Assembly: GCA_025201375.1 (NCBI GenBank)
Contig: JAIWZP010000067.1
Coordinates: 1-64,000 of the forward strand
DNA length: 64,000 nt
Direction: 5' to 3'
Source: Gongronella butleri
Lineage: Eukaryota > Mucoromycota > Mucoromycetes > Mucorales > Cunninghamellaceae
Made by a program: the position numbers and the translations under genes. This document shows, one piece after another, positions 1-12,067 of this stretch; position 1 is the stretch's first letter; every line of letters starts with the position of its first letter. The notes beneath the pieces are model-generated. The model ran no database searches. It was given only the letters and a program-made list of their open reading frames with translations, and was not told where the DNA came from.

Positions 1-1771
1 TGCCTTGCCACCTTGCCTAGAAGCTCTGGATAGTTTTCGCGCGTCAGCTGGCCCTCGTAAAACTTGGCGAGCAGACGGTGCAAGATGATACGCGTCTCGT
101 ACGACACCATGCCATAGATGCTCTTGGGGATCGTGATGTGCGAAAAGGCAAATATCGTCTCCATTGGATTGGACGAGCTTGCTGAGGGGCCATTGACCGC
201 AGGGATAAACGTCGTGCCGCCCGTGGCATCTGAACCTTGCTGCAAAAAGTGGTACACGTCGTACATCTCAATCTTTTCCAAAATCGCTTGCGTGTCGTTC
301 TTGTCGCTGAAAATCACATTGCTGACCTTGGCCATCGCCTCCACCTCGTACAATGTGAAGTATTGGTCAAGACAGCTGGCAATCTAGTCAGAAATAAAAA
401 ACACGGTGAGACGCGCTTTTTCTCGATTTTTTTTCTCTCGATTTTCTCGATTTTACGGTGAGGAATTCTTGGAAGTTGGGATCCAGGCGGTCGAATTGCA
501 TCTTGATGATGCGCTTGTAGTCCAGGTTCTGCAGCCAATCCTTTGGTTCGAAGCGGTTGTTGCTGGGCACAAGCTCACCATCCAAGACAGTGACGTGATG
601 AAAGTCCTTTAGCATAATGGCAATATTTCTAATAAAAAAGTGGTACATGTTAGTATGCGTGCAACGTGGCGTGTTTGGGGTTGTTGAATTGCTTTACTTG
701 ACGTGCAGAGGATTGCCATTGGTACGTTTCTATTCAAAAATACGCGTTAAATGGACACTTTTTTTTTTTTGACGCGCGATTGTGTCTTACCTGGATGATG
801 CGGAGGATGTCGGGGCTGACTTTTGTGACACCGGCATTGAGCGTGCGCAGCACAATGTCCTCAATGTCATCTGCACCAAGGCCGTTTAGCAAGATTTCTT
901 CGGAAACACCCGTTTGGCAGAAATTGCTGATGAACGTGACATTGTAGTCCTTGATGGGCCTTGTTGCCAGAATCAGCATAGCGTGCTCGCAGTGCTCGTG
1001 GATGTGGTGCAGAATCTTGATCGATGCAGAGTCGGCCCCTATGATTAAAAATGGGAAGAAAAAAAAAAAAAAACGAGGGCGTCAGCGCCAATTTTTTTCA
1101 TGGTCTCGCTTTTATGGGGCCTACATTGGACGTCGTCACAAATGAGGACAATGGCAAGGCGCTCCGAGACATATTTGACCATGCGCGTAATGACGCCAGT
1201 GAGCAAAATGTCGCGTCCGCGGCCATCAAGGCGGCGCGTGTAGCGATTTTCCTCCGTGTCGCCGAGCGAGCCAAAGATCATTTTGAACAGAGGCAAGAAT
1301 CCGTCCTCCTCGCCGCACTTGCGCAGGCACCGCAGAATCAGCTCGGCGACTTCATTGCCGGCACCATCGGGGCTGTACGTGCTGTAGGCGCCGTACGATG
1401 AGCGCGTCACGGACGAGTACGTGGTCAGCGTGTGCAGGCGGTGTGGGTGGCCCGGGCTGCTGGGCACAGGCGGCTGCGCGGCAGTATTGCCCTGGCTGTT
1501 GGTGCAATAAATGGACGAAAGCGACGACGTCGGGGACGAATCGCCCGGGTGCACGCTTACAGAGCTCGTTTGCATGCTCGGCGACTGGTGCGTCGCGCTC
1601 GCCCGCTTTTTCGTGCTTTGCGGCACCTTGTCCGAGTCGATAATATCAAAGAGCGACAATAACAGGTGCTTGACAAGATAATACTTGGAACTCTGCTCCA
1701 CCTCGGTCGACGATGACCAGCTATAGCAAAAAAAAAAAAAAAAAAAAAAAAATGGGGATCAGCCATCCATT

Positions 1772-1802
<31 letters not shown>

Positions 1803-4800
1803 CCCTTATTTACCATGTGGTGAAATCGTGCGAAACCATGGTTTTTGTGAGTGCGCCGCAGAAAAAGGACTTTCCGACGCCCGAATGGCCCGAGATGATG
1901 AGCAGGTGGTGGTCGTGCTTCTCGTTCCAGTCGTCGAGGAAGCGCGTAGCGCGGTTCATCTCGTACTTGTAGCCGATAAAGTCGGATTTCTTGTCGCCGC
2001 CACTCTGCGCTGAGATGCGTTTGGTCTTGCTGATCTCAAACTTGCGGATGCCGTAAATCATGATGGGCTTGACCTTGCCCTTGACGAAATTCTCGCCATA
2101 GTCCTCAAAATCGCACATGGTGCCGATCTGCTGCTTGGTCGGAAAGTCGCACACCACGTTTTGCTTGGCAAACGCGAATTTCAGCATGCGCACCGCGAGG
2201 ATGATCGCGTCACCGGCAATCGCAGGATCGCGTCGGAATGGACACCCTTGCGGCAGCACCGCGTTGAAAATTACGCCCGTCGACAGCGCAATCGCAAAAT
2301 CAGAGAACAAAGGCTGGTACAGGTCGCGCAGCTCCACGGCCGCCTTGGCCGCAAATACTGCCTCGCGTTCGTGCGACAGTGGCGGCAAACCAAACACTGC
2401 TAGCAGCGTCGCGCCTATGTAAAAAAAAAAAGAAAATGAACAAATGAGAAGAAATGAACAAAAAATGCCAATGTTTTTGCTGTTTTTCTCTTACCTTTGT
2501 CATCGACGGCAAATTGTTGCAGGTTGCCCTCGTATTTGACGAGTGTTTTGATGCAAAGATTGACGGCCTGTTGCGTCATGAACAGACCCTGGGGCGTGGA
2601 CGGATTGAGCTTGCCAAGACTGATGAACATGATGGTGACATCGCGGAATTGCGCGGGGAAGCTGTCATTGTCACTCTGCTTGAGGCGATACAGGGCGCTG
2701 CGATTGATGTACTTTAGGTAGATGGGATTACAGTAGCGCGAGCACGCATGCGCATGGCCATTGGTATGTTGATGGGCATTTTTGACGCCATTGGTCAAGG
2801 TTGGCGCAAGATCAATGGCATCGTCGTCGTGCACACGCGTCCCATTGATGCCATTAGTCCCATTGATGCCGTTAGTCCCATTGATGCCATTTGTGCCCTT
2901 GGTGCCATCGGTGGCGGTCGGATGCGGATTGCCAAAGACAGTGGCAGAGGGCGAGTGGATGGCGGTATTGACCTCGACGCAATTGGGGTCGACGATTAGG
3001 GGAGGAATGGCGGGCGGCAGCTGATTGTCGTCGTCCAAATCGTCCGAGGACGATTGCTTGCTGGTGAATAGGTCGATGGGGCGCGTCAAATTCGTAGAAA
3101 TGGAGCGTGATCGCGACATGGCGCGTGTTTTGCTTGGTGTTGGCGTTGTGTAGTGCGCTGAATGGTGGACAACGACGCTGCCGTGGTGCGCCTTGAGAAT
3201 ATACAATCGCTTGCGTCGCTCATACGGGATCGGGTGTGGTAAATACTTTACAAAATCAAATGCTGTGGGTGTAATGCACATTTCGCCGGCCTTGGCCGTC
3301 GTGAGCGCGTTTTCAAGCGCTTCCACAGCCGGCCCGCAGATCGCATACTCGAGACGACCGCGATAGGGCAAAGGTTTGGCGCGTCCGTCCGTGTTGTTGC
3401 TGCTGCTGCTCTGATTGCTCTGGCTTTCTTGTGATAACGTCGAAATCCGGTGATTCACAAGATCCGTGTCAATCGATCGCGTGCTCGCACGTCGTGGATG
3501 CTGTTGCTGCTGCTGCTGTGACGCATTGGCATTCGAATTCGTGCTTGTGTTCGTCGCTAAATCGCCCAAAACCACATTAGTAATGTCGCCACACGACAAG
3601 GCGATGTGCAGCTCGAGATCGATGGAATTGATGCTGCCGGAGCCGTCGCTAACGATGCTGGCGTGTCGTTCAAAGTGTCTGCGTCGTCGGCTTTTGATGA
3701 ATGGAATGCAATCCCAAAAACTGAGACCAAGCGAATACTCCTTCTCGGCATCAAAGATGTCGGGCTTGGCCATGCCATCGATGGAGCTGCCCGATGATGT
3801 CGACCCCTTGTGCTCGCTGTCGCTGTCGCTGCTGTCAAACAGAAAAAATCGCTGCCCAAACACGTTGCGCGCGCGTCGCTCCATGTCGCCATTCGTCGAT
3901 GCACGGTGCTTGGACCGCTCCTTGGCCGTCAAATACACTCGATAGTGCGACTGACGCGCCAAAAGCTGCATCCCGCACTCAATGGCCTTTTGAATCAATG
4001 CTTGCTTCTCGCGGTGGCTCAGGTGAATCGTCTCTGTCGCATCCAGCGCCCCAGACGCTAAATCAGGCTGAAAACACACAAGCACCGCGTCGCCAAGAAA
4101 CTAGTTTATAAAAAAATGCGCAAAAAGAAGTTGAGAACGCGAAATTCATGCAAAAAAAAGGTCGTGCCCCAATTCACGCAAGCAAGGCCATTGGGCACTC
4201 CCTTTCTGGTTTTCTCCTTGAATCGATGGCTCACATGACCCTGCGAGCCCCCTCCCCCAACCCCTGCTTTTTTGCGCAAAAGACGCCACTGGATGTTTTC
4301 TTACTTTGACGACGTCACCGCCATATTGCTCAATGATCGCAATGCACTATAAATAAGAATGCAAGAAAAAAAAAAAAGGAGCGTGAGAAGCGACAATGAA
4401 GAAAGCGATCAGCGTCAATTCGCTATTTTTCGTCTTTTGGGGGCCATTTTACCTCGCCCATGTAGGTTCCAATCTCCAAGGCAATAGCTTCGGCCCCTGA
4501 TTCGCTTTTTTCGGTAGCCAATGTCGTCAGCTAACAAAAAGAACTCGTAATCAGTCGTCGATGGCGGCGCAACGTGCGGCGCGGGGTTGGCCATTTTTTT
4601 TTTTTTTTTTGTTTCGTGTTTCGACCGTGCGTTTCCAACTTACAGCGCTAAATCCTATTTTTTTTTTAAAAAAAAAGGCAAATATGAGCAAAAACGTGAG
4701 GCGCGTGTCACGCCAAGACTAGAAAAGCAAGGGGGAGAGCACACAATGCCCGTGCACTCTAGAAAAAAAAAAGGGGGGGGGAGACGGGAGAGGGGCACGT

Positions 4801-5005
4801 ACCGACAATATCGACCATAAGAACCACGCCAAATTGCGTGTGCGAATAAGGCAGACGCATATGTTGCAGTCGAGCATGCAGCGAACGTACGTACTAGAAG
4901 CAAAAAAAAAAAAAAAAAACAAAAAAAAAAAACAGGGTAAATATGGCGGTGAGTGGCGTGTAAAACGGGATTTACCTTTGAGAGGTATGGTGCAATGTTC
5001 AGCAT
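1..5005 (-). CDS. Soluble adenylyl cyclase (ADCY10-type), 3' end outside window
   Basis: Makes cAMP from ATP; in animals the family is cytosolic and activated by bicarbonate and calcium. Twelve exons join in frame (5005-4976, 4893-4803, 4654-4644, 4530-4453, 4346-4305, 4100-2495, 2414-1814, 1720-1125, 1038-791, 729-698, 628-457, 383-1), giving 1296 residues before the edge. First cyclase domain: VDIVGFSA (metal Asp38) and GGDVVKFLGDAVL (Lys84, Asp88). A Ser/Asn-rich linker follows, then a second cyclase half (DKGATLLAVFGLP), a P-loop ATPase with Walker A GHSGVGKS and Walker B DDVQWADS, and LILATRP. This order is diagnostic of ADCY10. The start is the only ATG opening into the first domain. 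By eye, the Arg that family members use near ATP appears as Glu in the stretch VEALENAL. Exon 3 is only 11 nt. Identity is secure; regulation is unknown. Confidence 0.92.
2841..2894 (-). repeat. 18-bp coding minisatellite in the cyclase linker
   Basis: Three near-identical 18-bp units encode repeated Gly-Ile-Asn-Gly-Thr-Asn in the low-complexity linker between the two cyclase halves, with degenerate units on either side. Unit length is a multiple of three, so copy-number change would keep the frame. Confidence 0.8.
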
Positions 5006-6469
5006 GGCCTAAAGTGTGACCAAAAAGGCGAAAAAAAGGTGCAATTCAGGGTTGAGTGTGTGTGTATGTGAGAGTAAGAGTGAGGACGACAAGGAAAAAG
5101 GGGGAACGAGAGAGAAGGACAAGGGAAAAGGACGGTAACGAAATAAAACAGACAATACACTGGGAAGAAAGGGGAGAAAAAGGGGGGCCAACACAGAACA
5201 AAAAAAAAAAAAAAAAAAAAAAAAAGAAGCCCAAATCCATAAAACGGGCAGCCAAATCCCTAATTTGGCAAACATGCTCGCTGCCTGTTCGCAAAAAAAA
5301 AGCTGAGCCAAAAGAAACTTCGTTTTTGAGCTTAATTGACCCTTGTCGCTCCTGTTCATGGGCCCTTGTCCATGATCAACAATGTCGTTTGCGTCCTGTC
5401 TGTTGTCAATATCGGGTTGTAGCTCCTTGGTTGAACGTCCCCCACCACCCCGTCAGGGACAAATTACAGCACAATACACACGGATCGCCATCCCCCGATC
5501 ATTTCCCCTCATCTTCCGCGCCAATCGCCGTCGCGGCATCAACTTTGCTTTGTTTCACATTAGATTGAATCTTGGTGCACGCACCTCCGCTCGCAAAATA
5601 ATGAGACGTGCGCAAAAAAGGGTAAAAATGGACCTGTGCTCGCCGATGCCCGGTGCAAACATGTTTGCGGTTGCCCGGCCAACAAGCGCCATTCATAACA
5701 AAAGGTGTGCCCCAAGCGCGAGTGGCGCAGCGCCCTTTTGGCAAAGCAAAGACTTTCCACTTTTTTTCTGAAACTTTGGCCGAATTGCTTGCGATTTGGC
5801 CTTTGTGTGATGCCTGAACCTGGTACAGCGGGAGAGTGGGGACGTTGGCCCATTGAGTTTATCATATCGTGACATTGGTGCATGGTAAGACGTTTCAAGG
5901 ATGGTCAATGTTGGACATGCCGGAGAAAAAAAAAATGCACGATGACCTCGTAAAGTGTGATTTACGTGACACAAAGTGTATCGTGCTGACGCATTAGGAA
6001 GGCAGCCGTGTGAAAGCTGCAACAAGGTTGCGTAATAAAAAAAAGCAAGGTGCGCGCCGTGCGACACGCGCTTTTTGCCACATGAATCAGGAATCCATTC
6101 GCATAAATCGCACTCCATATCATCTGAGCCTTGGACACAGTAGACATTTTACGCGCCTCTTTCAGAAAGGCTACTCCACAGACGTAAGCAAATGACATCA
6201 AGCTAGTAAACGCGTGCCTGGTCGCGCGCAAAACCCGCAAATCGCGGTGTTCTCAGTAACCAGCTAAACAATCTCCGTTTTTGTTGCACGTCACACGGCC
6301 AACAGAGATACAAAATGTCCAAAGTCAGTTTGATGTGCGTGTATGATCAAAAACATTGAGAACTAGCAACAAAATGCCAAAATAATCCCCTTTTGCCAAG
6401 CGCATCCTCCAGATCTTGTTCATCGGGCCCTACATTTGGGCTACAGGATGCTGAACACAAAAAGCCGAC
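5006..6469. other. Intergenic, cyclase upstream region
   Basis: Contains long A/T homopolymers (for example near 5201-5225) and presumably the cyclase promoter and 5' UTR. Open frames exist but show no family motif, no splice-consistent continuation and no low-complexity pattern typical of the neighbouring genes. No RNA gene was recognised. Confidence 0.5.
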
Positions 6470-8140
6470 GCTCTCAAGGACTTTCAGATATCGAATCACT
6501 CAGTCCTGAGAAAATACAGTTTGCATGAATCAGGGTTAAATCAACCCCGTAAAGGCTAACTCGCCGAGAACTTGAGCTTGACGCGATGTCTCCAAACCAC
6601 AAGCGCTTTCACCGCGTTTGCCCGCTGATTCATTTGAGGTGTCTCCCGCGTCGGGGCGCTCTGTCGTTGCCGCGGTACGAGACCAAATGATGGTAAGTTT
6701 ACCCCTTTACGCCTATGAAACGGGTGCTTCATCAGAAACTGGTCATCTGGTCCCAAATTCGGACAAGTTGTTGATAAACTCAATTCTTCAATGGTATTAA
6801 TTTTTTTTCGCGAATCGAATCACGCTGTTCTGAGAAATCTCAAGATTCACGTTTGCTAGTGAAAAAACTGCGCCAAATAATATTTTACGCGTTTCACCTG
6901 ATGGGTCTGACCATATCGCGCCAAATTTAGACCAGTGGATACTCGACTCAAAAACCCAATGACATCAAGCTTTATCAGAGATCGAATCACTCAATCCTGC
7001 GAAAATGCACTTTTCATAAATTCAGGGCTAAAACAGGATCAGAACGATCCCTCAAGGCTAAGTTGCCGAGAAAAAGACGCGATGTTCCCAAACCACAAGC
7101 GCTTTCACCACGTTTGCCCACTATTTCGTTTGATATGTCTCGCGCGTCGGGGCGCTCAGCCGTCGCCGCGGTAGGAGACCAAATGATGGTAAGTTTACCC
7201 CTTTACGCCTATGAAACTGGCGCTTCATCAGAAACTTGTTCATCTGGTCCCAAATTCAGAACAGTTGATGATAAACTCAATTCTTCAGCGGTATTGATTT
7301 TTCTCGCGAATCGGATCGCTCAGTCCCAAGAAATCTCGAGATTCGTATCTACTAGTGAAAACACAGCGCCAAACAGTATTTTACGCGTTTCTGCTGATGA
7401 GTCTGACCATATCGCGCCAAATTTAGACCAGTGGATACTCGACTCAAAAATTCAATGACATCAAGTTTTATCAGAGGTCGGATCACTCAGTACCGCGAAA
7501 ATGCACTTTTCATAAATTCAGAGCCAAAACTGGACCAAAACGATCCCTCAAGGCTAAGTTGCCGAGAACATGACGCGATGTCCCCAAACCACAAGCGCTT
7601 TCACCGTGTTTGCCCACTAATTCGTTTGATGTGTATCTCGCGTCGGGGCGTTCAGCCGTTGCCGCGATACTGTACGAGACCAAATGATGGTAAATTTACC
7701 CCATTTACGCCTATGAAACTGGCGCTTCATCAGAAACTTGTTCATCTGGTCCCAAATTCAGAACAGTTGATGATAAACTCAATTCTTCGACGTTATTGAT
7801 TTTTTTCGCGAATCCGATAGCTCAGTCCCAAGAAATCTCGAGATTCGTGTTTGCTACGTAGTGAAAACACAGCGCCAAACAATATTTTACGCGTTTCTGC
7901 TGATGAGTCTGACCATACCGCGCCAAATTTAGACCAGTGGATACTCGAACCAAAAATCCGAAGACATCAAGATTTTTTCAGAAATCGGATAACTCAGTCC
8001 TGCGAAAATGTATTTTTCATATATTCAGGGCCAAAAACGGATCAGAGCGATCCCTAAGGGCTAACTAGCCGAGAATTCGAAGCCATGTCCCCAAACCACA
8101 AGGGCTTTCACCGTGTTTGGCCGCTGATTCATTTGGCGTG
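6470..8140. repeat. Tandem array of ~495-bp degenerate units (about 3.3 copies)
   Basis: The anchor CCAAACCACAAG recurs at about 6592, 7087, 7583 and 8090, a spacing of 495, 496 and 507 bp. Other anchors keep the same register: ACCAGTGGATACTCGA near 6930, 7430 and 7937, and GACCAAATGATGGTAA in each unit. Units differ by scattered substitutions and small indels, and no frame stays open across a whole unit. It lies between the 5' end of the cyclase gene and the 3' end of the permease gene. This is a local satellite-like tandem duplication, probably noncoding. Confidence 0.85.
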
Positions 8141-8333
8141 ATTCACATGTGTACGTTTTTGTGTGGTGCAGCGCGTTATTTCACGCACTGCAGCCGTGAC
8201 TAATTCAAATAATCCTGAAATTTTGTCAGATTTGCTTGACAAAAGGGCAAAATTATGATAGGTCAACATGAAAATAATAGCGTGAAATTTATTACGACGA
8301 TATGCGCCAACATAGTACAAAAAGCAGGGGGTA

Positions 8334-10864
8334 TCATGTAAATACGGTGACAATGCGCTTCCAAATGGCCTTTTTCTTGGATTCATTAATATCATCGTCA
8401 TCCCCATAGTCCAATTCGCGCCAATTGACGCGTGCATCGGTCACGAGGTCCACTTCGTGAAGAGGAATGAACTTGGACTTTGTCCAGAACTTGTGGATCA
8501 ACATGCCGCCCACAAAGATAATGGGACCCTGCACAAACATAAAGAATAATAGGTTATTGGTCATTTTTTTGCACATTTGTGCTTGTCACACGCAAAGAAT
8601 CTTACGCCATAGTTGCCGACCAGGCCCTCTGCCTTAGGAGGGACAAAGTAGGACCAGCCAGAAATCAAGATGATGACCACCGAGGCAATAATGGCGGCAT
8701 AGTTGGCATACGGATACAATGGTGCCCTGTAGGGCAATTCAGACAGACGGTGGCCCTGCGCACGGAACGCCTTGCGGAACCGCAGGTGCACAATGGCAAT
8801 AGACATCCACGTGATCTGCGCGTAAAATAAAAAAACACGTCAATGCCCATGAAAAAGCAAAAGCATTAATTTTGTGGTTTTACCAAGCCGGCAATGCCGC
8901 CAAGATCGCACAGAACGAGGAACAGAACTTCACCAGGGATAAAGGACGTGAAGAAACAGACGAGGGATACGGCGCACGACGCCAAAAGTGCGTAGATGGG
9001 CACACCGCGCTTGGTTGTATAAGCTACATGATAAAAATGAGCCATTGACTACTTGCATATGCTTTTTTTTGACTTACCAAGCTTGTTGTGCACGATTCCC
9101 TCCTGGGCAAGGCCAACAAGCGTGCGTGAGCTCACATAGATGGCGCTGGAGCCGCAAGAGTACAGGGTGCACAAGATGACGGCATTGATAAAGTGCGCAC
9201 CGCCCGTCAGACCGGCTTTTTCAAAGATCAGCGTAAATGGTGACATGCCGGCGCCCTTTGATAAAAAGTTGTGTGGGTCATTGTAGGGAATCACCATGCC
9301 AATGACGAAAACTAACAAAAAATGGCATGAGATAGGGCGATTGTGCTTTTTCTTTTTTTCTGCGCTTTACCTGATAGGATGTAGATAAGCACAACGCGAT
9401 AAAACACATTTTTAACGGCGGCCGGGATTGCCTTGGAAGGATTTTTCGATTCACCACTGGCAACACCGACGATTTCCGTGCCAGCCATGGTCAGCGCACT
9501 AAGCACAAGCGCGTTGAGGATGCCGAGAAAGCCATTGGAGAATCTAGGGACAATGAAGACGCGTAAATCACGCCGCTCGCAGCACGCCAAAACTCAAAAC
9601 TTACGCGCCAGGATCGCGCCAATACTTGAAGCCATATACCTCGCCACTTTAAAAACAAAAATATTAGCACGCAATGCGGCGCATTGATATAATTTTTTTT
9701 GGTTACCCTAGAACACCTCCAGATGTCACTAGAAAACAAAATAAAAAAAGAGAAATTGAGACCCATGCGTCATTGAGCGTGTCGCGTCGCGCTTACGGCA
9801 GCCGATAATCACGGTGATGAACACTGCCAGGATCTTGACAAGACTGAACCAGTATTCGGTCTCACCCCAGCCTTCGGGACCAATGAGATGTACGGCAAAC
9901 ATGACGACAAGGAACATGATCGACCCTAAAATATACAAAAAAAAAAAAAAAGATAAGCCCTGTGCCACGCAATGGGTACAATTACCCGGGAAAAACAAAC
10001 TTACATGCCCAATCTGGCACGGCCGTCGTCCAGAAATTCATGACAAGTGGGATGGCCACTAATTCTGCAGCTCCAATGACGGCCCAGCAATCTATGAAAA
10101 AGGTTAGCTCACGTGATTTTTGCTTCTCAGGGACCAAACCGTACAAAAATAATTAAACCCGACGGCCACGCCAAAGGACCGATGGACAAAGCGGCGTGCA
10201 TAGGCGGAGAAGGAGCCGGAGATCTGTCCATGAAAGAAAAAAAAGGAGGCAAAAGAGGGAGACGGTCTTTGTGTCAGGGGGGCGCCCTTGCTTCTTTTGT
10301 CATTTGTGGTTGTGTTACCGGGATGTACGCGGACAACTCTCCCAATTGCAAAGTGACAAAGAAAACGAGAATGCCGATAATCGCGTATGAGATCAAGAGA
10401 CCAGCAGGACCTAGTAAAATAAGATAAAAACGAAGTTACAGCAAGTAATGGCACAAAGGGCGTGTAGGTACGTACCAGCCTTGGCCAAATTGACGCCGGA
10501 TGACAAGAAGAGACCTAAGATAAAGCAAGGAATTGTGAGTGGCCGCAATCATCTCCGCTGTCAGAGACAATGCAGAAAAAAAATTGCACAGAAAAAAAAA
10601 AAAAAACACTCGTGTGTAGACCCAATTCAAGCTTGTACCTTGTCCAATTACTCCCCCAATAGCTACTAACTTGATAAAACGTTTCAATGTCAGTAACGAG
10701 TTGGAACGAGGGAGAAAACACCACAGACTTACGGCAAGATGGCGCGGCTTGAGGTTGCGCTTCAAACCAGAAGTTTGCTCTTCTTCGTCACGGACGGAGA
10801 CTGATTCTGAAGACGGATAATCGTCCGCTGCTTTGACCGAATCGTTCAAATACTCGGTTGCCAT
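8334..10864 (-). CDS. Amino acid permease (APC superfamily, fungal YAT type)
   Basis: Plasma-membrane proton-coupled amino acid importer by family. Fourteen exons join in phase (10864-10733, 10669-10639, 10514-10476, 10410-10319, 10223-10145, 10091-10005, 9925-9797, 9728-9707, 9646-9605, 9543-9371, 9311-9078, 9023-8884, 8815-8606, 8528-8334) to give 534 residues. Visible landmarks: an acidic N-tail then LKRNLKPRHLA, the first helix AIGGVIGQGLFLSSG, GPAGLLISYAIIG, the middle GTEIVGVASGESKNPSKAIP, TTKRGVPIYA, and a C-terminal PYRAPLYPYANY loop before the last helices. Length fits the family (500-600). The exon 2 acceptor is CAAG; the nearby TTAG would put a stop in frame. Substrate cannot be told. 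A copy of its first exon and upstream DNA sits near 16.8 kb. Confidence 0.92.
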
Positions 10865-11640
10865 GTTGATGCGATCAAAATGCAAGAAAAACACGAAAAA
10901 TGAAAAGAAAGCGAGAAAAAGCCGTTGATCTCATCACAATTTTTTTATGCGCCCCCTTTTCTTCATACCGCCTCCGAAACAGCATTTTCAAAGCCCGTCA
11001 AACCTTGGTTTGCCGCCATATCAACGAGATAACGCCATTTTGGCAATCGAAACGTCATAATGGTGGCATTCGTGTCACCAGCGTTCCCCCAAGCGGCCTT
11101 TCCTCCGTTGCCCGGCAGACTGGGCAATTTTGCACACGTCTAGTTTTTCTTTTTTGGATGTTCGCAATGACACCATTCTTCATCACATCATGCAAACAGG
11201 TTGTTTGTGCGTTTTTGCTGCAGAACAATTAAAGATTTCCTGATTCAGGGTCCTGGAGCCAGGAACATTGGTCTCACCGTGGACGGCATGCGTGTCTATA
11301 ATTTGCCCTGATCCGAGCTGTCAAATTGCATAATTAGCGCCAGTGTCTGGCATTTTGACAGCCCTTGTCGTCAGTTGACGCGCACTTGTGGGTCACCACG
11401 GTCAGAAAAGCATCTGCGATGCCTCGGCAGGCGTGTCAAGAAGAAGCGAGGCGAGTCGCATCTAGGCCATGAAAAAAAAAAAAAAACTATCACGAGGGTT
11501 CAAAACAAGAGAAAAGTGGGAAGATCCGTGTGTTTGGGACCGAATGACGCGGATGCCTGGGCAGTTGCGCCATCGAGCTGATCCATCATCAAAATCATCC
11601 ACGGATCTGATGCTCAGATGAGCAGAAAGGTATAAATTGA
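10731..11640. repeat. 0.9-kb duplication, copy 1 (permease exon 1 plus upstream DNA)
   Basis: This interval recurs in direct orientation at about 16749-17640. Shared landmarks in the same order include GGCAAGATGGCGCGGCTTGA, CGCCATTTTGGCAATCGAAA, the stretch around 11235-11280 (CAGGGTCCTGGAGCCAGGAA) and GTGTGTTTGGGACCGAATGA. Divergence is moderate with small indels. Copy 1 includes the live permease first exon and so is probably the source. The rest of 10865-12067 shows no gene. Confidence 0.88.
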
Positions 11641-12067
11641 CACGAAATAGCAAAGCGCATAAAAATTGCGATTTATGAAATTAAAATGTGATGGAGCAGG
11701 CGATGGGTGTGGCCTTTTTGTAAAAAGAGCAAGGGATTACCTGATTAGGCAGCCAAGGCTATCCGCATCGAAGTGCAGCAGCAGCAAAAAAAAAAGCATT
11801 TTTATTTGTTGCTTGCACGTGCACGATCGCGTCCAGAGCGTGTGTGCCGCATACACATTCTTGCATTATCAAGCGAGAGGAACAATGTAATTAACTTTCT
11901 AGTCAAATCTCGCTATGTTAAGCAGACAAAGACAATAGCGGCCCACAAGAAAACGATTTCCCCACTCAAAGGCGCAAGAAAGTAGGTCTGCCACTCATTT
12001 TTGATCCCTCTGCATTTTATTCACGTGCGCCAAAAAAAAAAAAAATAAAAAAAAATAAGAGGGTCAA

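Noticed and set aside
6935..7799. Open frames inside the tandem array as a repeated gene
   Set aside because: Frames differ between units and stop at different points; substitutions do not respect codons.
6470..8140. CRISPR-like array
   Set aside because: Repeats are contiguous ~495-bp units without short direct repeats and unique spacers, and the genome is eukaryotic.
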